In this document: positions 46,971 through 60,720 of the stretch, piece after piece
How the letters are laid out: each line of letters starts with the position of its first letter
Numbering within the stretch: the stretch's first letter is position 1
Origin: Oxyruncus cristatus
Lineage: Eukaryota; Chordata; Aves; Passeriformes; Cotingidae
Reading direction: 5' to 3'
Length of the DNA stretch: 64,000 nucleotides
Assembly: GCA_013399855.1 (NCBI GenBank)
Contig: VXAY01000710.1
Span: 963,337 to 1,027,336, forward strand
Translations under genes and position numbers: made by a program
Notes under the pieces: model-generated
What the model was told of the DNA's origin: nothing
Database searches by the model: none
The model's input: the letters and a program-made list of their open reading frames with translations, nothing else

Positions 46971-49900
46971 TTTCAGTCTCTTTGAAAAAGGCAAAACACC
47001 CAATTGTGCTTTAAATAGATATACTAAATCATAGAAAACACTCAGTGCATTCTCTGATAAATGTTCAAAGAGGTTTATTTCTATTTCCAGATCTGTTTCT
47101 GAATAATATTATGACTTTTGGCAAGTGAATACTGTATGATTATAAATTGTGTGTGATGGCTAGTAAAATGATTAATATTTCTTGGATGGAATGCATTTGA
47201 TTAATGTTAATATTTTTAGGAAAATATTTTGGCATCAATGGTTGTTGAATTTTTGCTTTGATTTCTGTTGTGGTAAAGATAAAGAGTTTACATGAAAAAT
47301 GGGGATTTGGGTTCTTTGGAGTCCACTATTCAAGCAACTGATCTCCTGTTTCTTTCTGCACAGCATAAGTAAGCAGCAAAGCCATAAGTATTCATCCTGG
47401 AGGCATTTTGATAACATCAGTTGTCTGCCATAACTGTTTTCTTAATGTCTAAAGCTTTACCACAAATATGATAAAAAGGGCAGAAAAACATTCCCAGTAG
47501 GAAAAAGTTTTAAGAAATACATGTTCACTCTAACTTCAAGAAAGCTAGAGTATAATTTGATCAAGGGTGTGAACAGCTAAATGGTACAGAATGTGTTCTC
47601 AAGCTAGCCTAGAAAGGTGTGAAAGGATCCAGAGACTGAAAATTGAAAATAGATATTTTCACAGTAGGTTTGTTTTCATTTTTAGAAATGTGAACATCAA
47701 GCTACTGGAATGACATGTCAAGATAGCTTCTCCATCATTGTATTCATGGATGTATCTATTCTTATCTCAGAAAGATATGCTCTTCTAAGGTCAGAAATTA
47801 ATTCAGGGAGATCCTCTATTCGTCTACCAAGATCAACCCCGTCTGGATCTGCCATGTGATGCTAAAGGAAGGAGCAGAAAATATTTTACAAGTCGATTCC
47901 CAAGCTTCTCTTTGGCTTATGTAAGGCTTATTTTATCTGATTGGCTCCTGACAGCCATTCATAAAACTTGCAGCATTTGCTATCCAAATAGCTTCCAGCA
48001 ACTGACATTATATCCTCTAGCATATCTACTTACATTCTGCTGTTGTCCTACTTCCAGACAGCATTCATCTTTGAATGCACAGTCTCACTAGATGCATTAG
48101 TTGCTTGCCTTGCTGATATCATCATTGAAAGCACTCAGATATTAAAAACAGCAGCTGCCACTTAAACAAAATATCCATGTGATTTGATATGTTAAAATCC
48201 TGTAGGTCTCTCTAAATCTGCTAATCTCAAACATATGCATAAGATTGCTAACTCACTGGCTAATCATATTGCTTTTACCAAATTATTGTAAAACTCTTTA
48301 AAAATTAGTTAGCTTGAAGGAAAATTAATGAACAGCACTAAACATGCCCACAGTAACCAGTTCTGCTGTTCAAGTGCCTGAGAAAATCTTTTCATCAACG
48401 TTAAATCCAGATAAATCAGCATATTCAAACAGGAGAGTGGACTCATATGTTCATACCTGGTTTTGTGTCTCTCCATCCCATCATATCTCCCTTCCCCACC
48501 GCTAGACCCTATGCCACATTTATAAGACTATTACTCTAAAATTGGGGTGGGGAAACTGACGTGTGTTAAAACTGATTCTGCACAAGACTAGGTAATGGGG
48601 TGGTTTCTGCAGTGTGTGGTTCCTCTGTACTTTTATTATGCAGCTCCACAGCTATTCTGGTATTAAGCAATAAAACTGCATAGGGTTGAGAACAAGTATG
48701 AAGAGCAATCAGAGTCCCTTTTGGTAAACTGCGGAGGCTCCAAGCATTTGTGGAACTCTTTGTTTTGTGCTACCTTAGACATCATTGCCAGGTCTGGCTT
48801 CAGCTTAAGACTTAGAAATAATACAGCTGAAGTATTAGATATCTTCTTACCAAGGTGTCACGTCAATAAGCATTTCATACACGCAGACTGTAAAACTATT
48901 GTAATCATCTTGATTACCTGAAAAGTTCAACAGGAAGTACTTCAATTTGATATAAAATGGAAATATTCAGCAGTATTTTTTTGTGGAGCATATACAAATC
49001 ACTTTTAAGATAATATTTCACATTGACTTTTTAACAATCAGTGAACAAATAGAAGTTAGCATTATAAGTCACCAAATTAGTTTTGTTATCAGCTTCACTA
49101 GCAGTAATGTGAATATCTCCACCTTGGAAAAAGAAATGCAAAGTCACATAACATTAAATTTAATATAGAATATTACTTATTTAAAGCCTAAATTGGCTGT
49201 AAAGTAGAAGAAAATTATGCTTATAACTCCTTTAAGTCTTATTTCTTTTTGAATGATAGAGAAGGTAAATTGGAATTTTGTCAAGGTTGATCCTGAATCA
49301 CTGTATTTATCTATTATCTGATTTATTTATTATAAATCACCTCTTTGTTGGAGGTCCTTCTAACTTTATATATTTAACACTGTTATATTATATTTTTACC
49401 TGTCAACCCCCTGCACTCTTTTTTCAAAGTAGGTTATGTATGAGTCATACTGTTATAGCACGATTGTATCACATTCCAGGCTAAGATGTTGAGCTTGCAG
49501 AACATAAATGAAATCTATATGGAAAGAAACGTTAAGTCACTTACTCTAATCTTTTAGATTTAAATCTTTTTTTTAAGTGCTGGAAAAAAATATCTTCAAC
49601 CCATGAAAAGTATCTACAGAAAGGGTAGTGTTCAGGGAAGAAATCAAAGAGCTAGGTAAAGTGAGACCAGAGTAGTTCTACCTTTGTTGCATGTAATTGC
49701 AATGTGATCTTAAAGTCCATCTGCATAGCACTTTCCGTTGATTGCCTATAACTGAGCAATTTATCTCACTGAATCTCAGTTGCCTAAACTTTAAGCATCT
49801 GTTTTAAGTTACTCATTGGAATTGCATTTAACTATTGTGAATAGAGAAATAAATACACCATTCAATGGGATGAACCTTCCTTGGGAACTTTCTCCACTGT

Positions 49901-50146
49901 CAATAGAGAAAGTGTGGTTTGATCCCAATATATCCATTTAAGCTATGTAGCTAGTATTACCCTAGTAGCTCACTGTTTAATATTTGTTTTCTTTCTGGAT
50001 AGTTTCTCTAAGAATTTTAGATGTCATTAAATTAGGTGGATGAAGTAGCACTGGGATTTAGGCTGAGTACTTTGTCTTCAGGAACCTTTAACATCTCTTT
50101 TTTAACCTCTGCTGGTTGCAATATAGGAACAATATATATCTGCTTC
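46971..50146. other. Unique AT-rich stretch
   Basis: No gene or repeat recognised. Short frames at 47.3, 48.8, 49.1 and 49.4 kb are chance-like. Confidence 0.5.
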
Positions 50147-50751
50147 TGTGTTCTGGTTTCAGCTGGGATAGATTTAATTTTCTTCCTAGTAGCTGGTACA
50201 GTGCTGTGTTTTGGATTCTGTGTGAGAATAATGTAGACAACACACTGGTGTTTTAGTCATTGCTAAGTAATGCTTTCCCTAAGTCAAGGACTTCCAGGAC
50301 TTTAAGTTTCCCCTGTTCTGCCAGTGAGGAGTTACACAAGAAGCTGTGAGGCATCATAGCCGGGACAGCTGACCACAACTGGCCCAAAGAATATTCCATA
50401 CCACAGAACATCATGCCCATTATATAAACTGCAGTGGAGTTGGCTGGAATGTGCCAATTGATGCTCAGGGATGGACTGGGATAAACTGGGTCAACAGGTG
50501 GTGAGAAATAGCATAGTGCATCACTTGTTTCTCTTGGGGTTTATTAATCTCTCTCCTTTTCATTATGCTTACTACTATTATCTTTATGTACTTTATTTAA
50601 ATTATTAAACTGATTTTATATCAACCCATAGATTTTACCCTTTTTTGATTCTCCTCCCCGTTCCACCAGGAAGTGGGAGGAGGGAGGGAGCAACTGTGTG
50701 GTATGTAGTTGTTGTCTGGGGTAAAACCATGACATTTTTTAAAACAGCTTC
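50142..50751 (+). mobile_element. ERVL-like solo LTR (plus)
   Basis: It starts TG at 50,147 with 'tgtgttctggtttcagctgg' and then 'cttcctagtagctggtacag'. It carries TATATAA at 50,421-50,427 and a polyadenylation signal ATTAAA at 50,604-50,609. It ends near 'ctggggtaaaaccatgaca' (50,734), the usual family end. An alternative end is CA at 50,745-50,746, because GCTTC follows at 50,747-50,751 and GCTTC also precedes the element at 50,142-50,146. If so the 5-bp duplication is intact and about 12 bases were added at the 3' end. This is the best preserved plus-strand copy of the family in the window. Confidence 0.88.
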
Positions 50752-51439
50752 ATTTTCGTGCCTCTTTTGCAACATGAGGAATGAATACTAAATAAATTAA
50801 AAGCTAATGTGATTTAGTTGACGTGGAATTTCTTGATTATCAGTTCTGTACCAATATTGATCTGTCTATTGACACTGACACACTGTGATTAGTGACACAC
50901 ATTTTGTTACTGTAAGGCCACAAAGGCCACATACTGCATTCTTAAAAATAGAATGCATTACTATCTGGTCTAATTGAGATTTTGGTTAAGACTGCAGTGC
51001 AGAATAGGTCCCCAGGTCTCCATGCTTAGAATCAATATGAATATTCATTTAAAAGAAATTAAGAAAGAAATAAATACACACTAAAAGACAAAAACCTTGG
51101 TTCTAATTGAAATAAATCAGTTACTTTAGCAGCTCATCCCAATGGGACACCTAAAGGCAGTGTGGACTAATGGGCTGAAAAATTTCAGTGTAATGACAGA
51201 AATTTATTTCTGGCAATTTGACAGAATTTTGTTTTTTGGGGGAAAGCTGTAGGGGTAACCATAGCATGGAAGTAAGGTCAACTCCAGTCAGACAATTTTT
51301 AGTAACTGGAAGATTGTGATGGTTGCTTGGCAACTACAGCAGAGATAAACTAGCTTTTCCAGGTGACTTGGGAGACTTACAGCATTTTCACTTGGTGTAT
51401 TGAGAAGGTTGTCTTTTATAAGGGTCTGGTAGTCATAAA

Positions 51440-51530
51440 GGTAAATTAATCATGGTTAACTTGGGTCAGGGTAGATACTGAGACTGCCCGATCTGAGTTC
51501 TTTCCAGCATGGTTTTCTCCATGATTTCAT
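51440..51530 (+). mobile_element. Possible CR1 3' terminal scrap
   Basis: 'gagttctttccagc' followed by 'tccatgattt' parallels the end of the CR1 copy at 10,200-10,235 ('gaggtcttttccagc' and 'tccatgattt'). Upstream 'ggttaacttgggtcagggta' could correspond to 'gggttaacggttggacgtga'. It is short and degraded. Confidence 0.4.
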
Positions 51531-51751
51531 GAGGTGTCAATATACCATCTAACCCTCCAAATTAAGAGACACGGGCTTAATTTCTTTGCTGCATTTGGAT
51601 AAACTAAAAACATATGTGGGCTCTAAATATATTTCCAAATTCCCAGCATCATCCCCTAAGCATTTCCCTCAACCTGCAGAGGCTCAACATGTAATAGGTA
51701 GGACCCACACTATGCAGAACTCCATTTTTACATCATTTCTTATGTATCTTA

Positions 51752-51890
51752 TCACTTCCCTGGGGAGCCTGTTCCAGCGCCCAACCACTCTCTGGGTGAA
51801 GAACTTTTCTCTAATACCCAACCTAAACCTCCCCAGACACAGCTGCAGGCCATTCCCTCGGGTCCTGCCACTGGACACAGCGATAGGTAA
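51752..51890 (-). mobile_element. CR1 LINE fragment (minus)
   Basis: 'cacttccctggggagcctgt' through 'ctctgggtgaagaacttttc' to 'ctcgggtcctgccactggac' is the CR1 3' region in minus orientation. The minus-strand translation reads '[20 protein letters not shown]', the end of ORF2. Both the 3' terminus and the upstream part are missing. It is followed at 51,883-51,910 by two copies of a short 'aggtaacagggtaacaggtc'-like word, a small local duplication at the broken edge. Confidence 0.88.
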
Positions 51891-52645
51891 CAGGGTAACA
51901 GGTCCCTGTTACCACAGGGCATCTGGTAACAATTTCACAGATGATGCAGGAATAGGTCCATGGTAGGGAATGTTACCGCCTAATATCTGCTTTTCTTCTT
52001 TCTATTCTGCCAGCCAAATCTTGATATCAGCTGTTCTGCAAAATAGTCCTTCTAGTCTTGTTTTCTGATAATAGTGTGCATCATTGAAACAGGTGATGTT
52101 TCATCAGTCTATAGTTCTAGCTGGTATTTTGTACGTCTGCAGCCTTCCTCTTAGGTAACTGTACTATACTATTTCTGAGATAATATATTTTTTTTTTTTA
52201 GCAGGGCTCCAAAGTGTCAGATGTTTAACTGCTCATGACTGTATGGTTTAAATACCATAAACCCATTTTTAGAGTCAGGTGGGCCTTGGTGTATCTATTT
52301 CTTAGAAAAGTTGTCAAAAAACTTTGGGGTTTAATTTATTTTTATTTTGACAGTGTCTGTCAGGTTGTTTCATTGTTCTGCTTGAGCACTGCTTTGAACG
52401 CCCTGTAACATGCTCCACTGTGTTGAGGATTTTATAGTAGCATTTTGCATAACATTTTCTAGAAGTGTTTGATCAAATATTGATTTCTCTTTACAAATGA
52501 CAATTGGCATCCATTGCAGCAGGCTCAATGCAGAGTATTGAAATGAAAATTGATTACCATAAAATAGTTTACTTTCAGTATAACTGAAAGTTATCCATGG
52601 ATTACTTCATGGATTTTGTTGGCGTTGTTCTTTATCCTGCTATCA

Positions 52646-52845
52646 TGGAATCACAGAATCATTTAAGTTGGAAAAGACCTCTAAGAAAATTGAGTCCTAC
52701 CATTAACCCAGCACTACCAAGTCCACCACTAAACCATGTCCCTAAGTGCCACATCTACATGTCTTTTAAATAACTCCAGGAGTGATGACTCCACCACTTC
52801 CCTCGGCAGCCTCTTTCAATGCCTGACCACCCTTTCAGGTCATCA
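52646..52845 (-). mobile_element. CR1 LINE, 3' fragment (minus)
   Basis: Begins with 'ggaatcacagaatcatttaa' (the CR1 3' terminus), then 'gttggaaaagacctctaaga', 'taacccagcactaccaagtc' and 'cttccctcggcagcctcttt'. It is the 3' UTR plus the very end of ORF2, and belongs to the same subfamily as the copy ending at 10,235. It is truncated at about 52,845. Confidence 0.9.
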
Positions 52846-55322
52846 AATTTGAGTATCATTTATCACTCGTTGTTGAAGAACAGTAGTAAAATAGCATCTA
52901 CTCAAAGACGTGTACACTATTTCACTTGTCGGTGCATGTACTTTTTTTCCAGCAGAAGCATATAGGATTTCCACAAGGATGTTCATCCATTTTGTGCTAG
53001 AAATTATACATACATTTTCGAAGTATTGTTTTAAAAAATAACTTGTGTTAAATGTGTTGCACTTATACATCACCTATTTGAAGATATTTGGACAGCTGTT
53101 AACAGACACAGTACCTAGTATGATGGAACGTTAATTCCTTTCAGTGCCACAGCTGCTATTGTTAAATAACTAATGCATAAAAATAAAATATAAGATTAGT
53201 GAATCATATGTACCACATCCATGGTATGGCAAGCATTTTTAAACAGTCATATCTGTGTTGAGCAAATATACAAAATGCATTTCTTGTCACAAGAGCACTG
53301 GCAGAATTAGAGTTGCCTATGCCTATACATACATACTTCCCTGAAAATACCTTCACTGTAATTCTTAACACATCTGGAGATGAGACAGATAGTAAGAGGC
53401 ATAAAGAATAAGTTATGAATAGCTTTCATTCAAAGCAGTAGTTCATAAGTAAGTAGTTATAGATTCACATATGGCCTTCATCAGGCTACTGAAAATGGAA
53501 GAACAAACTCAGAATATTTAGGAACAAAAAAATACTGACCACTACATACTTCATCTAAGATATGCTTCTAAATACTGCATCTAAGATGCACTTAGACTCT
53601 GTTGTAGAATTAAACTTTTATTCCTAATCTGTAGTGTAAAATATGGCAAATTTTACAGTTAATTCAGTACTTTACTCTTCTTTTATATATTTTCAACAAG
53701 GTAGCTGCAGCCCTTGTGTTAGAGAAAAACACTGGACAAGGTAGACCACGTGATTCAACTCAGTTCCTCTTGTTCTGTGTATCTGGTTCTCTGCCTCCCA
53801 TTTTGGACATCAGGGAGCTGGCATGAAGCAGTGGTGTCATGCTGTGAAAAAAATTAGTTCTCAGTGCCACTACAGGGAACTAGGAGGTGAATGTAAGCTA
53901 ACTTGCACTCTGACAATTAACAAAGTGCAATCATGTACAAGAGAATAATTTGTAGCCTATAAAGTTTAGTACTTCAGTAGGAAGTTTATGGAAAGACATT
54001 TTAAAGACAGTTTCATCCCGTGTCAGTATTATTTCTCCAATACTTTAACACTAAGCATTCTCTTAGGTCAGTAATAACTTGTAATAAAATTACTCTTCTT
54101 ATACCAGGCTACCCAAAGATCCAAATTTTTTTTTTTTTTTTGCGTCAAACTGAAAGGCTCCATTTTTTTTCTCCCCTCCTTTTTTTCTTCCCACTAACTT
54201 ACAGCTGTTTGTAGATCATGTTTTTTAGCATCAGACACTAACATATTTACTCATCTATTTTATCGTAGCAGAATGTTAAGTAGGCGATATTCATTTAGAA
54301 TTCTGACTACATCAGAAATTGTCTGTATATGATTTAGAGTGCAGTATTCTAGGGGGAAAAAAGTAGAAGAAAATGAAGAAGAGGAAAAATTAGGTGCTGG
54401 AATATACTTCAGTGCAGAAAAGTTACAGAAATATTTCAGTATAGAAAAGTTAAAAATAGGTAATTTTAAGAAAAATTTAGACAATGCAGGGCAATTCCTT
54501 CTTCCTGCACTGACTTATTAATGTAATGACTGTGTAAATGGTCAAGGTAGGAAAGATTTCAAGCATAAAGAAAAAAAATTAGATTAAATAAAATATATCC
54601 AAAGGATTCTATGTAGGTACATTTACTGTATTAATTGTGAGGGTGTAGTAAAACTAGGAGGTCCCACTGATAAACTAGCACAAGATGAACATCCCTCCTA
54701 TGTATTCATAAAACTATAACTGGAACAGTGAAAAGGGCTGCTCTTGAGTGTCCCATTCATTGCATGGCTGACCATATGGTACAGCAGTCTATTTTTCTTG
54801 TCTGAGAACTTGCACCTGGGTTTTCTTCTGGCTGTGGGATTGTCTATGTCGCAGGAACATGGAGATTTGGTGATTCTCCTCAGAATTAGCTGCTTCAGAA
54901 ATGTTTGTTTACAGCTAATAGTTACTGAGTAGGAGCATAGTATGCAATGCTGCATACAAAAAATTGATAGTGTAATACTGCATACATAAACATTCATACT
55001 AAATACTTTTTTAGATATTAATCAAAAGAAGTCCAAGCACAAAACACAGAATTGATGCTCTGGTACTTCTACCTGGAACTCAGCTACACTGATCTTCAGA
55101 CAATACCCATTGTTCTTTATTTTCCAGCCTTGCTCAGTACCAAGCAGCTATTACTCAAAATTCTCTTTCCGAGATAACCTCCCAGTGTGTCACACAGTTG
55201 ATACTGTCTACCTCTAAGAAAACAGACCTTTGCTAGTAACTTGACAGTAAAAGAAAATTACATTTTCTTACAAACTCTACTGCTAGGCCACTTAAAACTA
55301 ATATAATATTCCTGCGGGGAGA
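52846..55322. other. Unique AT-rich stretch
   Basis: No gene or repeat recognised. It contains a run of 16 T at 54,126-54,141 and a small imperfect duplication around 53,545-53,592 ('catctaagat' twice). Frames at 54.3-54.5 and 54.7-55.0 kb are unsupported. Confidence 0.5.
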
Positions 55323-55391
55323 GGGGGGGGNNNNNNNNNNNNNNNNNNNNNNNNNNNNNNNNNNNNNNNNNNNNNNNNNNNNNNNNNNNNN
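55323..55391. other. Assembly gap next to a poly-G run
   Basis: Eight G (55,323-55,330), preceded by a G-rich word 'ctgcggggaga', lead into 61 N (55,331-55,391). As with the first gap, the drop-out coincides with a G/C homopolymer. The missing sequence is unknown. Confidence 0.95.
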
Positions 55392-57789
55392 TTTCCCAGT
55401 CTAATATTCACTGGTACAATTTGATAAAAAAATTATTCAATAAATTTTTGATCTCTGTCTATAAGCCTATGTACACAGACTGTGGTTTCTCAAAAGTGAT
55501 TGCTCAAATAATTTGCCAAATATTTTGTGTTTCTATATATTCTCTCTCAGTGTTTAAGTAACATTATATAGCTTTAAGTGTCAGTGTACACGTTTAGTTT
55601 CCTCCTGCAACTACAAAAGAACTCTTCCAAGACAAGAAAAATAAGTCAAAAAAAGATGCCACTGATAATTTTGACTGACCTCTCACAAACCTTTTTGAGT
55701 TAAGAGACAAACTGAGCGACACAATGAGACATTAACCTAAGTATTTTGATAAAAAATGCTCACTTTAAAAACAACATTCTTTATAAATAATGTGCTTACT
55801 TATACCAAATGACCTAACCTTATTTAACATAGGCCTGGATATAAACTCAGTCACTTTTTGTTAACTTCAAACCTCTGGCTACTCCCTCAGATTGTCTCAT
55901 GACTATCTGAGAGCCTCAAGCCAGAGCCACAGAACTGACAAACATTGCCAGCACTGAGTGTCAAAGGATGCCTTTCATCTACACACAGGGGTGAGCACCA
56001 AGTGTGCTGCAGATTTAGACAGAAAAATGAATACCTTAAGTAGTAATTTGCAATCCAGACAAAACCTTCTGTACTAAGGGCATAGGTATACTTGTGCCAA
56101 GGTGTTAAATATTTACGAAGGCTTTTAAGGAGATATGTTGATTTTCTGAATGATTTTGAAAGTAAGTGTTATCAGGATGCCTCAATAGGTTTTGACTGTT
56201 TCTAGTTTAGGAAACATACTGTGCTTTTCACCCCAGATCACCTTGCAATTCTCACATTCATCCTTATGTGACATAATGCCGCTGAAACCAGCCCTGGAGC
56301 TATTATGCAATGCTAATGCCTTTTTTGTTTATAGTGGAAATCAGCCATTTTCTGTGCAGCCTGGATGTTACCATATTCTGAAGTGTCCTACAAAATGGCA
56401 TAGACATTTTCTTTGTTCATTCTAATAACCTTACAAATACAGTTTCATAGAGAAGGGGTTAGCCTAGTTAATGATGTTGATGTTTCAAAATAAATTATAA
56501 TTAATAATTTGTTTTATGTTTAAGTTATGTCTTCTGTACTTGGAAATAGCAATAAAACTGGTATGCAGTTTTATGGAAATATTCCACATGTAGAATGACT
56601 ATTAAAAAAGCAGTTCTTTTAGAAACACTAAAAATTTATGATGATGTCAGAAATCAGAAGTCTATAGCAAGAAGAAACTATAACTAGAACCTACAGTTCT
56701 TTGCTCCTAGTGAAAATCAAGAGCACTTTAACCCTTGTCTGCAGCAGAAAGCAAGGTAGGCCTCCAAAGAAATGCTTTTGCAAATCTCCATCTTAGATAT
56801 CAGGGAACCCTACAAGGAAGGTAAAAAGAACAGCACCGTGCAGATGAATGAACAGATGAATTATTTGCCTTTAAATGGAAAATGCTGTTCTTTAAATATT
56901 AATCATGAATGTTCTCTTTCTAAGGTTGTTGTGGTGATATTACTGAACATTTTCAAGTGGCATGTCTGCAGTGGACCAGAGAGAAATAATTATAGCAATG
57001 GGGTTTTTTCCTTCATCAAAAAGTAAGTTTGCTGAGAATATACTGGGAAGAATAAAAATTCCTGCTGTTGTGCTGTATTGATCTCTTTTCATGCTAAAAT
57101 ACTTCTTTTGTGGTCATTTTCCCAACTAGTCTGAGGGACTGGGCTCCATCTGCTGTGTAATTGGCATATTACTTTAGGCATGATATGTTACTACGTCTAT
57201 CTTTATGCTAAGCCAGACATGAGTCCATTTGGAGTATGGGGAAAGCACAGATAAAATGTCTCTCTGACAAAACAGCATTGTAGAGGAGGGTATAAACAGA
57301 GAACTTTTTCTTTGTTGCAGCTAATTATACAGGAGTTCAATTCAGTCAAGCAGCAGCTGCTTGGATTCTCTGAATAGGGCTTATTTTATGCAAATTGTAT
57401 ACATTTTTGCTTTAAGCTAAATTTATATTTATATTTATTTATCTAAATAATGTAATTTAAAATATTTCACTGTCATGTGATAGTTATTTCATTCTTTTGA
57501 ACTTTGGTTTTCACTTGTAGACAACTTTTCAGTAGAAATTTCCATGTAGAATTTTGCGAGAATGTATAAATTTGTCCTGTGAAGTCTTCATTCATATTAT
57601 ACTGTAGGCAATATACAACACTGTACATGTCTTTATTTTATCATGTATTTATCATCATCTCTTTATTTGAAAGCATTTTTTAAAAAGGGCTTTAAGACAA
57701 CACAGGGAATGGCATCTAGATGGAATATTTTACTACAAACAAATGTCTTGTTTACTACAAACTGTGTTTTATTCACAGGTGTAATCTAA
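55392..57789. other. Unique AT-rich stretch
   Basis: No gene or repeat recognised. Frames at 56.2-56.4 and 56.8-57.0 kb are not supported by splice sites or family similarity. A TTTATA-rich patch lies at about 57,418-57,450. Confidence 0.5.
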
Positions 57790-58305
57790 TTCTTAGTAAT
57801 AGCCACAAAGCCAGGGGGAGGAGCCTCAGCGCTGAATATTCAACACGACCATGTCACAGACAAGGTGTGTGGTTTACTTTTACTGTTGCCACACACTGGC
57901 CCCCACCAAGAGAGAGCCTGTACCCTGCTACTGCTTGCTGTCCTCGCATGGAAACCCCTTTGCTCCATTGTTTTTCTTTGTTTTCCTGGCAGTGCAGTCC
58001 ACGGAGAAGCCTCTCCACCATCTTTCCTTTGTCCCCTCGAGACCACGTAGCGTGTAGGGTGCAGTATGGGAGCCATTTCGTCTTTGTCTTGGGATGGGGG
58101 CACCAGCCAATATTTCTTTACCCTTTTTGTTTAAACTGTTTTCTCCACTGTGTCTTTGTAGTTACTGCTATTTACTTTAGTAAATTTTTATTTTTCCTTA
58201 TATTTCTCCATATTGCCCCTTCATTATTGGAGTGGAGCGGGGGGAGGAAAAACAAAAGGGGAGTGACTTATTTGGAGTTCTAGTTGTCCAAACCACCACA
58301 TTCTT
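57790..58305 (+). mobile_element. LTR-like element of a second family (plus)
   Basis: A block less AT-rich than its flanks, ending with the typical bird LTR terminus 'ccaaaccaccaca' at 58,300. The upstream part has 'gtttaaactgttttctccac' in the position where LTRs carry the polyadenylation region. TTCTT occurs both right after the terminus (58,301-58,305) and at 57,790-57,794. If those are the target-site duplication the LTR would be 57,795-58,300, with the first base of the TG start mutated to AG. The 187-codon plus-strand frame that starts upstream at 57,720 runs through this element and is not a gene. Class is uncertain. Confidence 0.6.
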
Positions 58306-60435
58306 ACAGGCAGATTTTAATTTTTCTCATTGTTAATCATCTGATCAATTCCCTCCTTTGGATAACACGTTAACATTTTATTTCGCCTGCAGAAGTTTTG
58401 TCACTAGCAATAGAAGACTATATTTTCTGAACTGTCATTCATTAGTTATTGTTTCTAACTGACAAAAGCATGGAATCTAGATACTTTTTGGTGACTTAAG
58501 CTTGCTTGATTTCTCCAAAGTTTCAAGAAATAATAGATATTGTCAAAGTATAAAGAAATAAAGAGTCTTAGGATGGTGAGCCCATAGGATGTGTAAGACA
58601 TATGGATATTCATATCCATCTGCTTTTAATCTAGAGTTAAACTGAAGAGCAGGAGTAGTCTTTCAGGCATGGTACTCAGTTGATTTTGAAATATTGTGCA
58701 GATTAATTTTTATTGTCAGTCAATTCCTTACACTGTTATTTATAGCAGTTCTTTGGGCCACCATTAATCTGTTTAATAGGTTAGCAATTCATTAAGATGG
58801 ATGATAAAAAATGCCAAACTTCCCATTATGTTGTAAGCAACATAATATTAATTATGACAGTGACAGGTTTATAATTTTATTGCTAGTAAATAAATAGCCT
58901 CTAATGTATCAGTTGGTGTACTAAGCTTACTGCCTATACTTCCATGTTAAATCAAAACATTCAAAGAAAGGTGAATACAGGGATATTGATATAGTCTTTA
59001 TAACTATCTTAATAATGTGCAGTACTTACCTCTCACTATGTAGGTAGCAGAAATCTTATTCAGGTTCACATCGTATGTTTTAACAAATTAACCCCGGCTG
59101 CATACATTTAATAATGGTTACTAAGATATTTATTTAAGAAAAATGAGACACTGAACAGCAGTGACTACTGGTTTAAACACATTAGAATATGCTCTATGTA
59201 CGTATCTCTATGTGCGAGATAACTTTTCTACAAACCTTTAAGACTGGATCATTTGTTAGAATTAATTGAAGGCTTTCTATGAAATCAAAGAAATATTTGA
59301 TTTTAGACATTAACAAAGTTTTTACTTTTCAGTGATGAGTAACTTTTAATAAAATTAATCAAATGTAAGATGTCTCCACCTTTGTGTATTTTGTGCCTTG
59401 CATTTCCTTCAACAAGGATATTTCCAGAGAGCCTTGCCCACTGCAAAAAGTTAAATAAATCCTGTTCATGCAGAACTAGGAGATCAGAGAAAACGGTAAG
59501 AAACCTGAGGAGTTTAGAAACTGCATGTAGGGGGCTGTTGGGTTTGTTTGTTTATGTGAGTGGTAAGGAAGATAAGTAGTGTAATTGAGTTTAAAGATAG
59601 ATCACTGAGGAGAAAGAGTTTTACATTAAAAGGCCACAAACTCTACTTTCTGAGGAAGAAAATCAATCTGATATTCTTTTTCCTCAGATACTTTGTAATT
59701 GTTATTATAACGCAAGGTCCCAGAATTCTGAATTTCTAGACTATTTATTTTTTTATTATTTCTAAAGTGAATAGAAATATTTGTAGTTATTCATGTCTCC
59801 AGGTTTCTAAAATCTGCTTTTGTTTCTGGGCAGAAAATAGCGACAGTTCATGGTTGGGGATGGGAGAGGTGAGGGAAGAGGGGATTATTGCTTTTTTTCC
59901 ATTCCCACTAACAGGAAGGAAAGAAAAGCCAGTGATACTGTTCAGACGTTTTTTGAGAGTTGTGAGTCATTTACAAATGTATAAATTATTATTTTCTGCA
60001 GGGAAATAAAATGGGAAAGAAAGTACCCCACATTGCAGTGGCATTTTGGCCATCTGAAAAAATGCGGAGTCAGCTTGAGCCAGCAGAAAGAGCCAAAAAT
60101 CATTAAGAACATGGGGAAAAAGGTAAGAACTGCCATTAAGTTTGTACCTCTCATGGTTCCTAGTAGATAACTCGTTTAGCATTATGAGATGTAAGAAGTA
60201 TAGTCTTTTCCCCTGAAGAAAATGAGAATTTATAAATTATGTCATTGGTCTTTGTAATGAAAGGTATATCTTTTATTTCAACAATTATTTCACAATATGC
60301 CATCTTTTACTGAGGAACTTTTAGCCAGCAACTGTTATATAGTGGTGAGTTGTTGGGGTTTTTTTGTTACAAGTCTTACACAGATTAGAGTGGTTGAAAG
60401 CTAAAGACATTTAGAATGAGAGATACAGCCCTATC
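58306..60435. other. Unique AT-rich stretch
   Basis: No repeat or gene recognised. Short frames at 59.4-59.6, 59.8-60.0 and 60.0-60.2 kb lack support. Confidence 0.5.
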
Positions 60436-60720
60436 TTTTTACTAGGGAGAGAAACCAGCTTTGTGTTGTCTTTTCTGCATGGGCCATATGGAGGTGTTGC
60501 TGTGCCCTCTGTAGGAGGCATACATCCCCATCCATCCATCTCTCCGCCTACGTGGAGGAAGCCATGGCAGCTCTTCTGGGGAAAAGGCAGCTGGCCAAGC
60601 AGGATCATCCCCTGAGCTACATCCAGCTCCCACGATACTAGAGACCATACCAGCCAGGGCTGCTCACGGCTGCATTAGTTTGAGCTCTGAAAATACCATG
60701 AACCTTGGCAAAGCCCAGGA
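60436..60720. other. Unexplained GC-richer segment
   Basis: About 285 bp clearly richer in G+C than the surrounding DNA, with open frames in several registers. The minus strand has a 68-codon frame at 60,648-60,442. The plus strand has an open run without ATG from about 60,512 to 60,750 ('IHPSLRLRGGSHGSSSGEKA'). It could be part of an exon, a fragment of an unfamiliar repeat or a retrocopy. I recognise no family, and the splice context is not decisive on either strand. Confidence 0.3.

Noticed and set aside
57720..58283. 187-codon plus-strand open frame, the longest in the window
   Set aside because: Most of it lies in an LTR-like element, its composition is Phe/Cys/Ser-rich low complexity, and no splice or family support is visible. 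It is a chance frame in a repeat.
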